Source: JAUUSJ01 sp051880475
GTDB taxonomy: Bacteria > Bacillota > Clostridia > Lachnospirales > Lachnospiraceae
Length of the DNA stretch: 64,000 nucleotides
Direction of reading: 5' to 3'
NCBI GenBank assembly: GCA_051880475.1
Contig: JBJEOA010000055.1
Location: 1-64,000 of the forward strand
Below are positions 1-7,292 of the stretch, one piece after another (positions within the stretch are counted from its first letter, which is position 1; each line of letters opens with the position of its first letter). The notes under the pieces are model-generated. The model was not told the DNA's origin and did no database searches. It was given only the letters and a program-made list of their open reading frames with translations. A program made the translations under genes and the position numbers.

Positions 1-1
1 T

Positions 2-547
2 ACAGCAAAATGTTGCCAGTTAGAACCCCACAGGCTTGCCTGTGGGAGTAGTCAGTATAAACTAAATCAAATGGCTACTTTGCACCAAATATCAGCATTA
101 AAGCAGGCTGGTTTTACCTTGGAAGAAATTGTACGCATCAATAATGGCGAAGATGAAGAAGCATTATTGCTAAAAAAGAAATCAGAACTTCTTTCAAAAA
201 TCGCTGAACTTACGAAACAGGCAGGATGCATTTGCGCTCTCCCGGAATATTGTTTTACGAACTATTTGGAACCGAGTTATAAAGAAGAAGACATTCTGGT
301 GGAATTGTGCGAATCAGTGACAGAATGTAAGGATGATACCGGTGAACTTCATTTTAAAACGATGCCGAAACTTCAGGTAGCATCAATATTTCATAAGGGG
401 TCATATAATACTTTGGCCGCTTCTTATGAAAGTGTGCTAAGATATGTGGAAGATAATGGATATGAGATTGTAGGGGCGATTCGGGAAAGTTATATAGATG
501 GTGTTTGGAACAAAGAGGATGAAAGCGAATGGCTTACAGAAATTTAG
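2..547 (+). CDS. MerR-family transcriptional regulator with effector-binding domain, 5' end cut by window edge
   Basis: The frame is open from base 2 to the stop at 545-547, so the gene probably begins before the window. An internal ATG at 71 exists, but it would start in the middle of the DNA-binding domain. The visible N-terminus (YKLNQMATLHQISALKQAGF, then TLEEI) matches the second half of a MerR winged helix: tyrosine wing, then L-x-x-I-x-x-L-K-x-x-G-F-x-L-E-E-I. A short coiled segment (EEALLLKKKSELLSKIAEL) follows, then about 100 residues resembling the GyrI-like small-molecule-binding domain of BmrR-type activators (VASIFHKGSYNTLAASYESVLRY, residues about 104-126 counted from 71). It probably senses a small ligand and activates an efflux or detoxification gene. 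The palindrome at 27-46 lies inside this reading frame. Confidence 0.7.
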   Translation, partial: TAKCCQLEPHRLACGSSQYKLNQMATLHQISALKQAGFTLEEIVRINNGEDEEALLLKKKSELLSKIAELTKQAGCICALPEYCFTNYLEPSYKEEDILVELCESVTECKDDTGELHFKTMPKLQVASIFHKGSYNTLAASYESVLRYVEDNGYEIVGAIRESYIDGVWNKEDESEWLTEI

Positions 548-616
548 GTGCCAATCAAAAAAATTACCAGTGAAGAAACATAAGATGAAAACTTAAAATC
601 GAAGAAGGAGACAAAA

Positions 617-872
617 ATGTCGATACGAAATGAAAAACCAGAAGATTATAGAACAGTAGAAGAATTAATAAAAAAACATTTTGGAATTTATCTGTGCCAG
701 GATGTAAAGAATTAGAGGAAGGAATTCTTGGAAATTTATCGAGAGTCCGGCTCATCAAATGGATGAAAGTGGTTTTGAAGAGTTTGATAGTGCCTTTGAA
801 CAGATGGAGAAGGGGTATTCGTATACACAGGAACTGTTTTACATATATTCAAGATCAAATGTTTTACGATGA
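617..872 (+). pseudogene. Decayed GNAT N-acetyltransferase (frameshifted, internally deleted)
   Basis: An ATG at 617 behind a good ribosome binding site (gaaggag) starts MSIRNEKPEDYRTVEELIKK, a typical GNAT N-terminus. It stops early at KN*. Shifting frame near 680 continues the family sequence (FWNLSVPGCKE). From about 723 a third frame gives SPAHQMDESGFEEFDSAF and ends at the TGA at 870-872; this resembles the C-terminal tail of the same family. The central acetyl-CoA-binding part is missing. I read it as one acetyltransferase gene broken by frameshifts and a deletion. The start and the C-terminal match are the most secure parts. Confidence 0.6.
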
Positions 873-919
873 ATAAAGAGAATTCTTTGATAATTTGGAG
901 TTTGTAGGAGGGACGGATT

Positions 920-1072
920 ATGGAAAGCTATTCTTATATCACTTTGAGACAACGCCCAGAATTAAAAGATCATGCAGCCGAGTGGTTCCATAGCAAGTGG
1001 GGAGTTCCAACACAGGCTTATCTGGAATGTGTTGTTTCATCTGAGCGTTTTGTGCGATCTTTTTGGCGGTGA
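920..1072 (+). pseudogene. 5' fragment of a second GNAT N-acetyltransferase
   Basis: An ATG at 920 behind 'gtaggaggg' opens a 50-residue frame. It begins MESYSYITLRQRPELKDHAA and continues EWFHSKWGVPTQAYLECV, a well-known GNAT N-terminal pattern. The family sequence stops after about residue 42 and the frame terminates at 1070-1072, so only the first quarter of the gene remains. Bases 1073-1205 hold a short frame (MNDTIWMPL...) that I cannot assign; it may be a scrap of another gene. The intact acyltransferase starts right after it. Confidence 0.6.
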
Positions 1073-1205
1073 AAACATGAACGATACAATTTGGATGCCA
1101 CTTTTTTTAACAAGAACCATGCAGAATTGTTTGTTTTCGTTGGTAGAATTACTGCCCTTTTCATGCTACCATGATGTTAAAAATAATAGCAAAGGTGGTA
1201 TAAAT

Positions 1206-2273
1206 ATGAGAAAAACTTACATTGATAACATCAGATGGATGACAGTAGTACTCGTCGTGATCTACCATGTATTTTATATGTTCAATGGCGAGGTAACCAG
1301 TGGTGTGATCGGCCCCTTCACACCGGTTCAGTATCAGGACGTTGTTCAGTACTTTGTCTACCCTTGGTTCATGCTGCTTTTATTTGTAATCTCCGGTATG
1401 AGCGCAAGGTTTTATCTGAATGGGCATTCAGATAAGGAATTTCTGAAAAGCAGGACGACGAAGCTGCTGGTTCCATCTACCATAGGCCTGTTTGTCTTCT
1501 GGTGGATTCTGGGATATTACAACATGATGATTGGCGGCGCATTTGAAAATATGTCCGCAGTACCAAAACCGCTCCTGTATGTCATAATGGCGGTCAGTGG
1601 CATCGGTGCTCTATGGTACATCCAACTGCTCTGGGTAGTTTCCCTGTTCCTGCTTTTCATACGCAAAATCGAGAAAGACAGGCTCTATGGGTTGTGTGAA
1701 AAGGCAAACCTTCCTGTTTTGCTTTTCATGACTCCTGTGATTTGGGGTGCCGCCCAGGTTTTAAACACGCCGGTGATTGTGGTGTATCGTTTCGGTATCT
1801 ACGGTGTGGGATTCTTACTGGGGTATTTTATCTTCTCCCACGATGCTGTTATGGAAAGGCTGGAAAAATGGTGGTTTCCCCTTACTCTGGCGGCGCTGGG
1901 GCTGGGCATTGAATTTGTGTTCACCTTTTGGGGGGCACCCTATGCGGAGCATCAAGTGTTGGACACTTTCTTGTGCAACGTCTATGCCTGGATTGCCACT
2001 CTGGCGGTTCTCTCAGTGATGAAAAAGTGGGGTAATTTTGAAAATGTGTTCTCCCGTTTTATGAGCCAGAAAGCCTGGGGACTCTATTTATTTCACTACC
2101 TGTCCCTCGCTGCTTGCGCATGGTATTTACATCTCTACACTGAGTTGCCTCCCGTGTCTATGTACCTGTTGGTGGGAGTAGCTGCCTTTGTCGGATCACT
2201 TATCCTTTATGAAATCATTCGTCGCATCCCGGTTTTGAGATGGTGCGTCTGCGGAATTGGAGGTGGAAAATAA
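1206..2273 (+). CDS. Acyltransferase family 3 membrane protein
   Basis: A 355-residue integral membrane protein of the acyltransferase-3 (OafA/YrhL-like, PF01757) family, which moves acyl groups onto sugars or other envelope molecules. The N-terminus YIDNIRWMTVVLVVIYHVFY carries the family's opening R and helix-embedded H. About ten hydrophobic helices follow (for example residues 60-80, 130-150, 180-200) and a late LYLFHY motif. I place the start at ATG 1206, behind 'aaaggtgg', because the longer frame beginning at 972 runs through the remnant of the preceding pseudogene. The gene overlaps the next by one base (TAATG), so they are probably co-transcribed and translationally coupled. Base composition is richer in G+C than most of the window, suggesting transfer. 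The acceptor substrate is unknown. Confidence 0.75.
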   Translation: MRKTYIDNIRWMTVVLVVIYHVFYMFNGEVTSGVIGPFTPVQYQDVVQYFVYPWFMLLLFVISGMSARFYLNGHSDKEFLKSRTTKLLVPSTIGLFVFWWILGYYNMMIGGAFENMSAVPKPLLYVIMAVSGIGALWYIQLLWVVSLFLLFIRKIEKDRLYGLCEKANLPVLLFMTPVIWGAAQVLNTPVIVVYRFGIYGVGFLLGYFIFSHDAVMERLEKWWFPLTLAALGLGIEFVFTFWGAPYAEHQVLDTFLCNVYAWIATLAVLSVMKKWGNFENVFSRFMSQKAWGLYLFHYLSLAACAWYLHLYTELPPVSMYLLVGVAAFVGSLILYEIIRRIPVLRWCVCGIGGGK

Positions 2274-2692
2274 TGTTTGCGGACAATTTGATGGAGTTGA
2301 GAAAATATCATGCCCTGTCTCAGGAGGAACTGGCCGAGAAAATCGGTGTTTCCAGACAGACCCTCTCTAAATATGAGACAGGTGAATCCTTGCCGGATAT
2401 TGAAAAATGCAAGGCATTGGCAGATGTGTTCGGCATTACGGTAGATGATCTGATCAGTTATGAAAAATCGACTGGAATGGGACTTATGATACCGCCCAAA
2501 GGTAAACACATCTTTGGAATGGTTAAGGTGGGTGAAAAAGGGCAAATCGTGATCCCTGCCAAGGCAAGAAAAATTTTTCATATTAAGCCGGGAGATAACC
2601 TTGTCGTTTTAGGGGATGAAGGGCAGGGGATCGCTTTGATAAAAGAGGAAAACTTACTGGGATTGCTCCATATGGCCGAGAGTGAAAAATGA
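2273..2692 (+). CDS. Xre-type HTH regulator fused to an AbrB/SpoVT-like domain
   Basis: 139 residues. Residues 4-58 are an Xre/HTH_3 domain (LMELRKYHALSQEELAEKIG, then VSRQTLSKYETGESLPDI). Residues about 86-125 look like an AbrB-type swapped-hairpin (VGEKGQIVIPAKARKIFHIK, then PGDNLVVLGDEGQGIALI), a second DNA-binding module. The start at ATG 2273 overlaps the acyltransferase stop and removes 11 unlikely residues of the longer frame. It lies between the acyltransferase and the Ntn amidase and probably regulates this three-gene set. Which DNA it binds cannot be seen. Confidence 0.8.
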   Translation: MFADNLMELRKYHALSQEELAEKIGVSRQTLSKYETGESLPDIEKCKALADVFGITVDDLISYEKSTGMGLMIPPKGKHIFGMVKVGEKGQIVIPAKARKIFHIKPGDNLVVLGDEGQGIALIKEENLLGLLHMAESEK

Positions 2693-2740
2693 CAGTTCGC
2701 ATCGGAATTTTCATCCGTTGCATTGGAAGGAGAATTTGCT

Positions 2741-3838
2741 GTGAAACAATATCGTGGAATGAAAATTATTTTTTTGGTCATTGCAATCGTGCTGATTGCG
2801 GTACTGACTGTCGCATGGATCATGTTTGGTAACCAGCTTCAGGCAGCGAGGACTATCCGAAAGCTGGATGACGGCCTGTGGTGTATGGAATACAAGGGAG
2901 ATTATGGATTTGACAAATTTCTGGAACAAGGCGGTGCGAAGAGTGATTCCGAGATGGGCGATTACATCGCATCCTTTTTGACTCGCGGTTTATGGAAACC
3001 AGATACCTCCACTGCCGGCGAGCAGTACGGCTGCTCTACCCTGGCGGTACATAGCCCCGATGGCGCAGCCCTCTTTGGGCGCAATTTTGATTGGGAAGAA
3101 TGCAATATCATGCTTGTCCATACCATTCCCAAAGACGGCTACGAATCTGTCGCAACCTGTAATTTGGATTTCTTAGGCTTTGGTGCGGACTGGAAGCCAG
3201 ACGGAAGTCCTGGGGATAAATTTATGGCACTTGCATCTGTATATGCCATCCTTGATGGTATGAATGAAAAGGGATTGTGTGTGGCTGATCTCATGGTGAG
3301 CCACGAGACGGGACTGGATCAGGACACCGAAAAGCCTGACCTCACAATCACCTCTGGCCTTCGGCTGTTGTTGGACAAAGCGGCGAATGTGGAGGAAGCG
3401 TTGGAGCTGCTTTCGCAGTATGATATGCACTTCTCTTTAGGCAGGGCACAGCACTTTTCCCTTTCCGATACCACAGGCAGGAGCGTGGCCGTGGAGTGGA
3501 TAAACGGCGAGATGGTAGTTACAGATACGCCGGTGGTCACAAATTTTTATCTTTATCAGGATGATGGTACTTCCGGCAGTGGGCAGTCCTACATACGTTT
3601 CGACACCCTTTCGGAGCTGTGGCAGACCGCAGACGGCGTAATGACGTCTGGTGAGGTGCGTGATGCCCTCGCTGCGGCGGCTCAGAGCAACTTTCCGGGC
3701 GAGAATGGTGGTGAACTGACCTGCTGGAGTCTGGTCTGCGACCAGCGGGAATTAAGTGTCAGGTTCTATGCTGCCGAGCATTGGGAACATCCCTATACGC
3801 TGGTGCTGGGACGGAGGACATTCTTATCTGGTAACTGA
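2741..3838 (+). CDS. Choloylglycine hydrolase-like linear amide C-N hydrolase (Ntn fold), membrane-anchored
   Basis: 365 residues from GTG 2741, which sits 8 nt after GGAG; the in-frame TTG at 2723 lacks a ribosome binding site. The N-terminus has one hydrophobic helix (IIFLVIAIVLIAVLTVAWIM), so it is exported or anchored. The catalytic region begins YGCSTLAVHSPDG, with the likely nucleophilic Cys, then LFGRNFDWEE, typical of the acid ceramidase/C45/choloylglycine hydrolase superfamily. Such enzymes hydrolyse amide bonds, for example in conjugated bile salts, penicillins or N-acyl amides; the substrate here is not predictable. The last residues (RRTFLSGN) seem foreign: the family sequence breaks near 3810, where a kinase fragment begins in another frame. 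The enzyme may therefore have a replaced C-terminal end. Confidence 0.72.
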   Translation: MKQYRGMKIIFLVIAIVLIAVLTVAWIMFGNQLQAARTIRKLDDGLWCMEYKGDYGFDKFLEQGGAKSDSEMGDYIASFLTRGLWKPDTSTAGEQYGCSTLAVHSPDGAALFGRNFDWEECNIMLVHTIPKDGYESVATCNLDFLGFGADWKPDGSPGDKFMALASVYAILDGMNEKGLCVADLMVSHETGLDQDTEKPDLTITSGLRLLLDKAANVEEALELLSQYDMHFSLGRAQHFSLSDTTGRSVAVEWINGEMVVTDTPVVTNFYLYQDDGTSGSGQSYIRFDTLSELWQTADGVMTSGEVRDALAAAAQSNFPGENGGELTCWSLVCDQRELSVRFYAAEHWEHPYTLVLGRRTFLSGN

Positions 3839-4103
3839 TGGGACGAAGGAATACGTGCTAAAACAGATTCACCATGAACCATGTGATTATTATCAGTTTG
3901 GAAACAAAATTGAATCAGAAATGAAGGATTATGAGCGTTTGAGAGAAATTGGAATTCCCATGCCTAAGATGTTTGAAGTTGACATTGAAAACGAAAGGAT
4001 TCTGAAAGAGTATATAAAGGGAGATACCATATTTGATTATGTTTTGCGAAATGACGTAAAACCGATTTTTGTAGAGCAGATGAAAGAAATGTGCGTAGAT
4101 CTA
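3813..4103 (+). pseudogene. Fragment of an aminoglycoside phosphotransferase/protein kinase-like gene
   Basis: One frame from about 3813 to 4103 encodes GGHSYLVTDGTKEYVLKQ and then YERLREIGIPMPKMFEVDIE, followed by ENERILKEYIKGDTIFDYV. This is the N-lobe pattern of small-molecule or protein kinases: ATP-binding Lys in YVLKQ, then the hinge. There is no start codon of its own and the catalytic loop is absent. The 5' end is fused to the amidase gene, and the 3' end runs into a dehydrogenase fragment in another frame at about 4100. It is a remnant, not a working gene. Confidence 0.55.
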
Positions 4104-4414
4104 AAGGAGCAATTGAATCACTCGCAAAATGTCTTGAGATCGAAAACCAGAGATATGGCATTTCCTTTCATTTGTTTCATCCACCACTTACGAATACAGC
4201 TTCATCCTCTAAGCTTCCCGTTCCGAAAGAATTTATGGCAAGTCCCCAAAAAGTCGGTAAAGGGCTTGCCAGGCATATTGTCTCAAAAAAATTTGTTATA
4301 TGCCATTCTTTTAGTCAAGCTATGCAAATGAAGCTTTGCTATCGTCACCCTCTGTTTATGGGTAAGATGATGTGGAAAATGACAACACGAGCGGATCAGA
4401 GCAATAAGAAATAA
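4100..4414 (+). pseudogene. 3' fragment of a short-chain dehydrogenase/reductase
   Basis: This frame reads SKGAIESLAKCLEIENQRYG and then ISFHLFHPPLTNTASS. That is the catalytic-lysine helix (normally YxxSK) and following PPLT segment of an SDR enzyme, with about 80 further residues to a stop at 4414. The Rossmann half with the GxxxGxG motif and the catalytic Tyr is missing. It joins the kinase fragment at about 4100, in the sequence AGATCTAAAGGAG, so only the C-terminal third of the original gene is left. Confidence 0.6.
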
Positions 4415-4540
4415 TAGACACAATTTTATCATCAGATAGTTGATATCCGGTGATTCGTTCATGTTCTTTTACAAGACCTGTAATAGATACGGCATCTTCA
4501 CTTGGAGTAGGTATATAATCCATAGCAGCCAAAGGGAGAG
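4402..4540 (-). pseudogene. Unassigned protein remnant on the minus strand
   Basis: Read leftwards, about 4535 to 4402 encodes AAMDYIPTPSEDAVSITGLV and then KEHERITGYQLSDDKIVSII. The composition looks like true protein rather than a chance frame, and there is faint likeness to the C-terminal region of GTPase-associated DUF697 domains. Both flanks belong to other fragments on the opposite strand, so it can only be a remnant. I do not assign a function. Confidence 0.22.
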
Positions 4541-5107
4541 CAGAAGTTATCCGATAAAAAAGTATTCGTATTAAGTACCAATGCAGATGCTCAGTTTGTA
4601 AAAGCAGGGCTTCTAAGTGAAAAGATTTTCTGCACTCAGGGAGACTATTTTCACATTCAATGTGGCAGAGGATGCCATAATAGAATATATGATGCAGTAG
4701 AATTGTTTTATCAGATGAATCAGGCAAGAAGAGATTGTAAAATCCCAACTTATATGGTGCCAAAGTGTCCCGTTTGTGGTGGATCAATGGATATGAATCT
4801 CCGTAAGGATAATTTTTTTGTTCAGGATGATGCCTGGTATGAGGCAGAAGAAAGATTTTCTAATTATCTGTCAGAAGCTATCAATAAGAATCTGGTTCTT
4901 CTGGAATTGGGTGTAGGATTTAACACTCCGACAATTATTCGGTTTCCATTTGAAAAGCTTGTAAGAGAGCACGATAATATAAGTCTGATAAGACTGAATC
5001 TTGAACAGGAAGTTGTACCAGAAAGTTTTGGAAGAAGAGCAGTAGGTATTAATGCTGACATGGCAGAGAGTATTAAAGATATTGTTGAGGAAATGAAGCG
5101 TAAGTAA
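4526..5107 (+). pseudogene. Sir2-type NAD-dependent deacetylase-like protein, N-terminally truncated
   Basis: The frame is open from 4526 to the stop at 5105-5107 (193 residues). It contains KVFVLSTNADAQFVKAGL, TQGDYFHIQCGRGCH, VPKCPVCGGSMDMNL and LLELGVGFNTPTIIRFPF. These match the second half of bacterial Sir2-like proteins: the TN-x-D motif, two Cys pairs of a zinc site, and the late GVGFNTP strand. The N-terminal NAD-binding GAGxS region is missing and no ribosome binding site precedes the frame. An ATG at 4703 would give only 134 residues, starting after the TN-x-D motif. I treat it as a 5'-deleted gene. Confidence 0.6.
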
Positions 5108-5281
5108 TCGCATAAATAGGAGTGAGAACTACAATACACCTAAAAATAGTCTTGTTTGCTTATAATTAAGCTTTCTCGCAAAAAGTTGTAGTGTCAAAAA
5201 CTATCTGTTTTTATTGTAACGGAAAAAGAGAATTTATTTCTATTTTTTTCATTCATGCGTTTGCTGTGTCATAATACTTTA

Positions 5282-5310
5282 TTGATATTTTTGATTCTCT
5301 TATGTATAAT
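5282..5310 (+). promoter_or_regulatory. Sigma-A type promoter
   Basis: TTGATA (5282-5287), a 17-nt spacer and TATAAT (5305-5310): a near-consensus promoter 18 nt before a small ORF and about 160 nt before the acetyltransferase at 5468. It marks the start of a fresh transcription unit after the decayed region. Confidence 0.6.
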
Positions 5311-5328
5311 AAAAAACAGGTGAGAACA

Positions 5329-5442
5329 ATGAATCTGATAATCAGTACTCCGTTGATGAAAAAGCATAGAAATTACATTAGACAAGATGAATTTAGGCTG
5401 ATTAAAAGAATCCATTGCAATATATGTGATTTAGCAGTATAG
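5329..5442 (+). CDS. Hypothetical 37-residue small protein or leader peptide
   Basis: ATG 5329 lies 6 nt after AGGTGAG and 19 nt after a near-consensus -10 box. It encodes 37 residues (MNLIISTPLMKKHRNYIRQD, then a basic tail with two Cys) and stops at 5442, 25 nt before the GNAT gene. I recognise no family. It could be a small basic protein, a leader peptide or a gene remnant. Support comes only from the promoter, the ribosome binding site and the spacing. Confidence 0.3.
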   Translation: MNLIISTPLMKKHRNYIRQDEFRLIKRIHCNICDLAV

Positions 5443-5467
5443 AAAGGTAAAGGTTAGGCAGAACAAG

Positions 5468-5971
5468 ATGACAGATTTTTGTATACGTAAAGTAGGTAAA
5501 GGCGATGAAGACACGCTTGCATATATTCAGACAGAAAGCTGGAAAGCGGCTTTTAAGAATATTGTTCCAGAGGAGTTGCTTATTAAATGCACGGATATAA
5601 ATAAAGCAACCAAAATGTATAGAAAACTATTAGATGATAACAAAGGCAATGGATATATTCTTGAGGTGGAGGGGAAACCACATTGTATTGCATATTGGGA
5701 TAAAGCAGGTGAAAATGATTTGTCGGAATATGTAGAATTAATTTGTATTCATTCTCTACAAAATAAATGGCATCAAGGGTATGGCAGTAAAATGATGGAT
5801 AGAGTTCTTGAAGATATTAAAAATGCAAGGTATTCAAAGGTTATGCTTTGGGTATTCACTGAAAATCGTAGAGCCATAGCATTTTATAAATCGAAAGGTT
5901 TTCAAGCAAGTAGTAGGATAAGGTCAGCTTTTGGTTCGACGGAAATAATGTATGTAAAGGCAATAGATTGA
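5468..5971 (+). CDS. GNAT family N-acetyltransferase
   Basis: 167 residues. The acetyl-CoA pyrophosphate-binding loop appears as WHQGYGSKMMDRVLEDI (residues about 99-115), followed by the strand KVMLWVFTENRRAIAFYKSK and then GF, the hallmark C-terminal GNAT core. It transfers an acetyl group from acetyl-CoA to an amine, but the acceptor is unknown. The ATG follows 'ggttaggcagaacaag', a weak ribosome binding site. It is the first intact gene after the decayed region and shares the strand with the MFS gene that follows. Confidence 0.85.
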   Translation: MTDFCIRKVGKGDEDTLAYIQTESWKAAFKNIVPEELLIKCTDINKATKMYRKLLDDNKGNGYILEVEGKPHCIAYWDKAGENDLSEYVELICIHSLQNKWHQGYGSKMMDRVLEDIKNARYSKVMLWVFTENRRAIAFYKSKGFQASSRIRSAFGSTEIMYVKAID

Positions 5972-6077
5972 AAGTTATAATTCAATAATTATGAAAGATG
6001 TTTTCTGTGCGGGGATAAGAATGCAATTAAAATTTGTTGCAGAGAAAAAGAAACAAAAGAAGGAGTCTAAGATTATT

Positions 6078-7259
6078 ATGCCAAACTATCGTAAAACAAA
6101 AATAGCTTGTTACTTAGGATTTATTACACAGGCAATAGCGGCCAATTTTGCTCCGCTATTATTTCTAAAATTTCACACGGATTATCATATTTCTCTTGGA
6201 AATATAGCATTAATTTCCACATGTTTTTTCTTTACACAGCTTTTGGTAGATTTGTTTTGTGCAAAATTTGTGGACAGGATTGGATATCGCGTATGTATTG
6301 TTGCCTCTGAAGTGTGTTCTGCGGCTGGATTGATTGGTCTAGCGTTTCTTCCAGATACTTTACCAAATCCGTTTGTGGGGATTATATGCAGTGTGATCGT
6401 GTACGCAATAGGAAGCGGGCTGATTGAAGTACTGTGCAGCCCGATTGTGGAGGCATGCCCATTTGAAAATAAAGAAGCAACGATGAGTCTGCTTCATTCC
6501 TTCTATTGTTGGGGAGCTGTTGGTACCATATTGGTTTCTACTTTATTTTTCATGGTTTTTGGGATGAACAGCTGGAAATGGTTGGCTGTATTATGGGCGA
6601 TTGTTCCAGCAGTAAACATATATAACTTCGCAACCTGCCCAATTGAGCATTTAGTAGATGAAGGGGGAGGAATGGAAATAAGAGAATTATTTCAGAGACC
6701 TCTATTCTGGCTGGCTATTTGTTTGATGATTTGCTCAGGCGCCTCGGAACTTGCTATGGCGCAATGGGCGTCAGCTTACGCAGAAGCGGCATTGGGATTG
6801 TCAAAAACAATAGGAGACTTAGCAGGACCTTGTATGTTTGCGGTCACAATGGGGATAAGTCGTGTGATTTTTGGCAAGTATGGAGACAGAATGGATCTTA
6901 TGAAATTTATGATAGGCTCTGGAATCTTATGTGTGATATGTTATCTTCTTGCTTCATTATCATCAAATCCATTGACAGGGCTTATTGGCTGTATCATCTG
7001 TGGCTTTTCTGTTGGGATTATGTGGCCTGGGACAATCAGTATTTCATCTGAAAAATTTCCAACAGGTGGAACTGCTATGTTTGCGTTACTTGCTATGGCA
7101 GGAGATTTAGGTGGAAGCATAGGACCTGGTATTGTTGGTCGCATCACACAAAATGCAGCAGATAATATTCGTGTTGGTATGAGCGTTGGTCTCGTATTTC
7201 CAATTATTCTATTAATGATGCTCTTTATTCTTGTCAGAGAAAAGAATCAGAATAATTAA
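6078..7259 (+). CDS. MFS transporter
   Basis: 393 residues, about 12 membrane helices, of the major facilitator superfamily. Helix 1 is ACYLGFITQAIAANFAPLLF. The loop between helices 2 and 3 has the MFS-A-like CAKFVDRIGYRV (D-R-x-G-x-R), and the second half repeats it as FGKYGDRMDLMKF. I take ATG 6078 (MPNYRKTKIA), 13 nt after AAGGAG. An upstream frame to 5991 adds a Lys-rich stretch with no good ribosome binding site. The substrate is unknown; sugar or drug is possible. A palindromic repeat follows directly after the stop. Confidence 0.8.
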   Translation: MPNYRKTKIACYLGFITQAIAANFAPLLFLKFHTDYHISLGNIALISTCFFFTQLLVDLFCAKFVDRIGYRVCIVASEVCSAAGLIGLAFLPDTLPNPFVGIICSVIVYAIGSGLIEVLCSPIVEACPFENKEATMSLLHSFYCWGAVGTILVSTLFFMVFGMNSWKWLAVLWAIVPAVNIYNFATCPIEHLVDEGGGMEIRELFQRPLFWLAICLMICSGASELAMAQWASAYAEAALGLSKTIGDLAGPCMFAVTMGISRVIFGKYGDRMDLMKFMIGSGILCVICYLLASLSSNPLTGLIGCIICGFSVGIMWPGTISISSEKFPTGGTAMFALLAMAGDLGGSIGPGIVGRITQNAADNIRVGMSVGLVFPIILLMMLFILVREKNQNN

Positions 7260-7260
7260 A

Positions 7261-7283
7261 GGACAGAGGCCTGTCCCCTGTCC
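7261..7283 (+). repeat. Palindromic repeat, copy 1 of 3
   Basis: A 23-nt element beginning GGACAGAGGCCTGTCC. GGACAG (7261-7266) can pair either with CTGTCC at 7271-7276 or with CTGTCC at 7278-7283. It starts 2 nt after the MFS stop. Two close relatives occur at 8850 and 9444, each behind a stop codon. Confidence 0.6.
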
Positions 7284-7292
7284 TAACGGGAG

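Noticed and set aside
27..46. Strong palindrome CCCACAGG-CTTG-CCTGTGGG as a terminator before the first gene
   Set aside because: The reading frame of the MerR-type gene stays open through it and carries family-like sequence, and there is no T-run.
564..758. Minus-strand 64-residue ORF
   Set aside because: Antisense to the acetyltransferase remnant, low-complexity Phe/Leu composition, no ribosome binding site.
972..1205. N-terminal extension of the acyltransferase
   Set aside because: It runs through a GNAT fragment and unassigned DNA; the family N-terminus and ribosome binding site fit ATG 1206.
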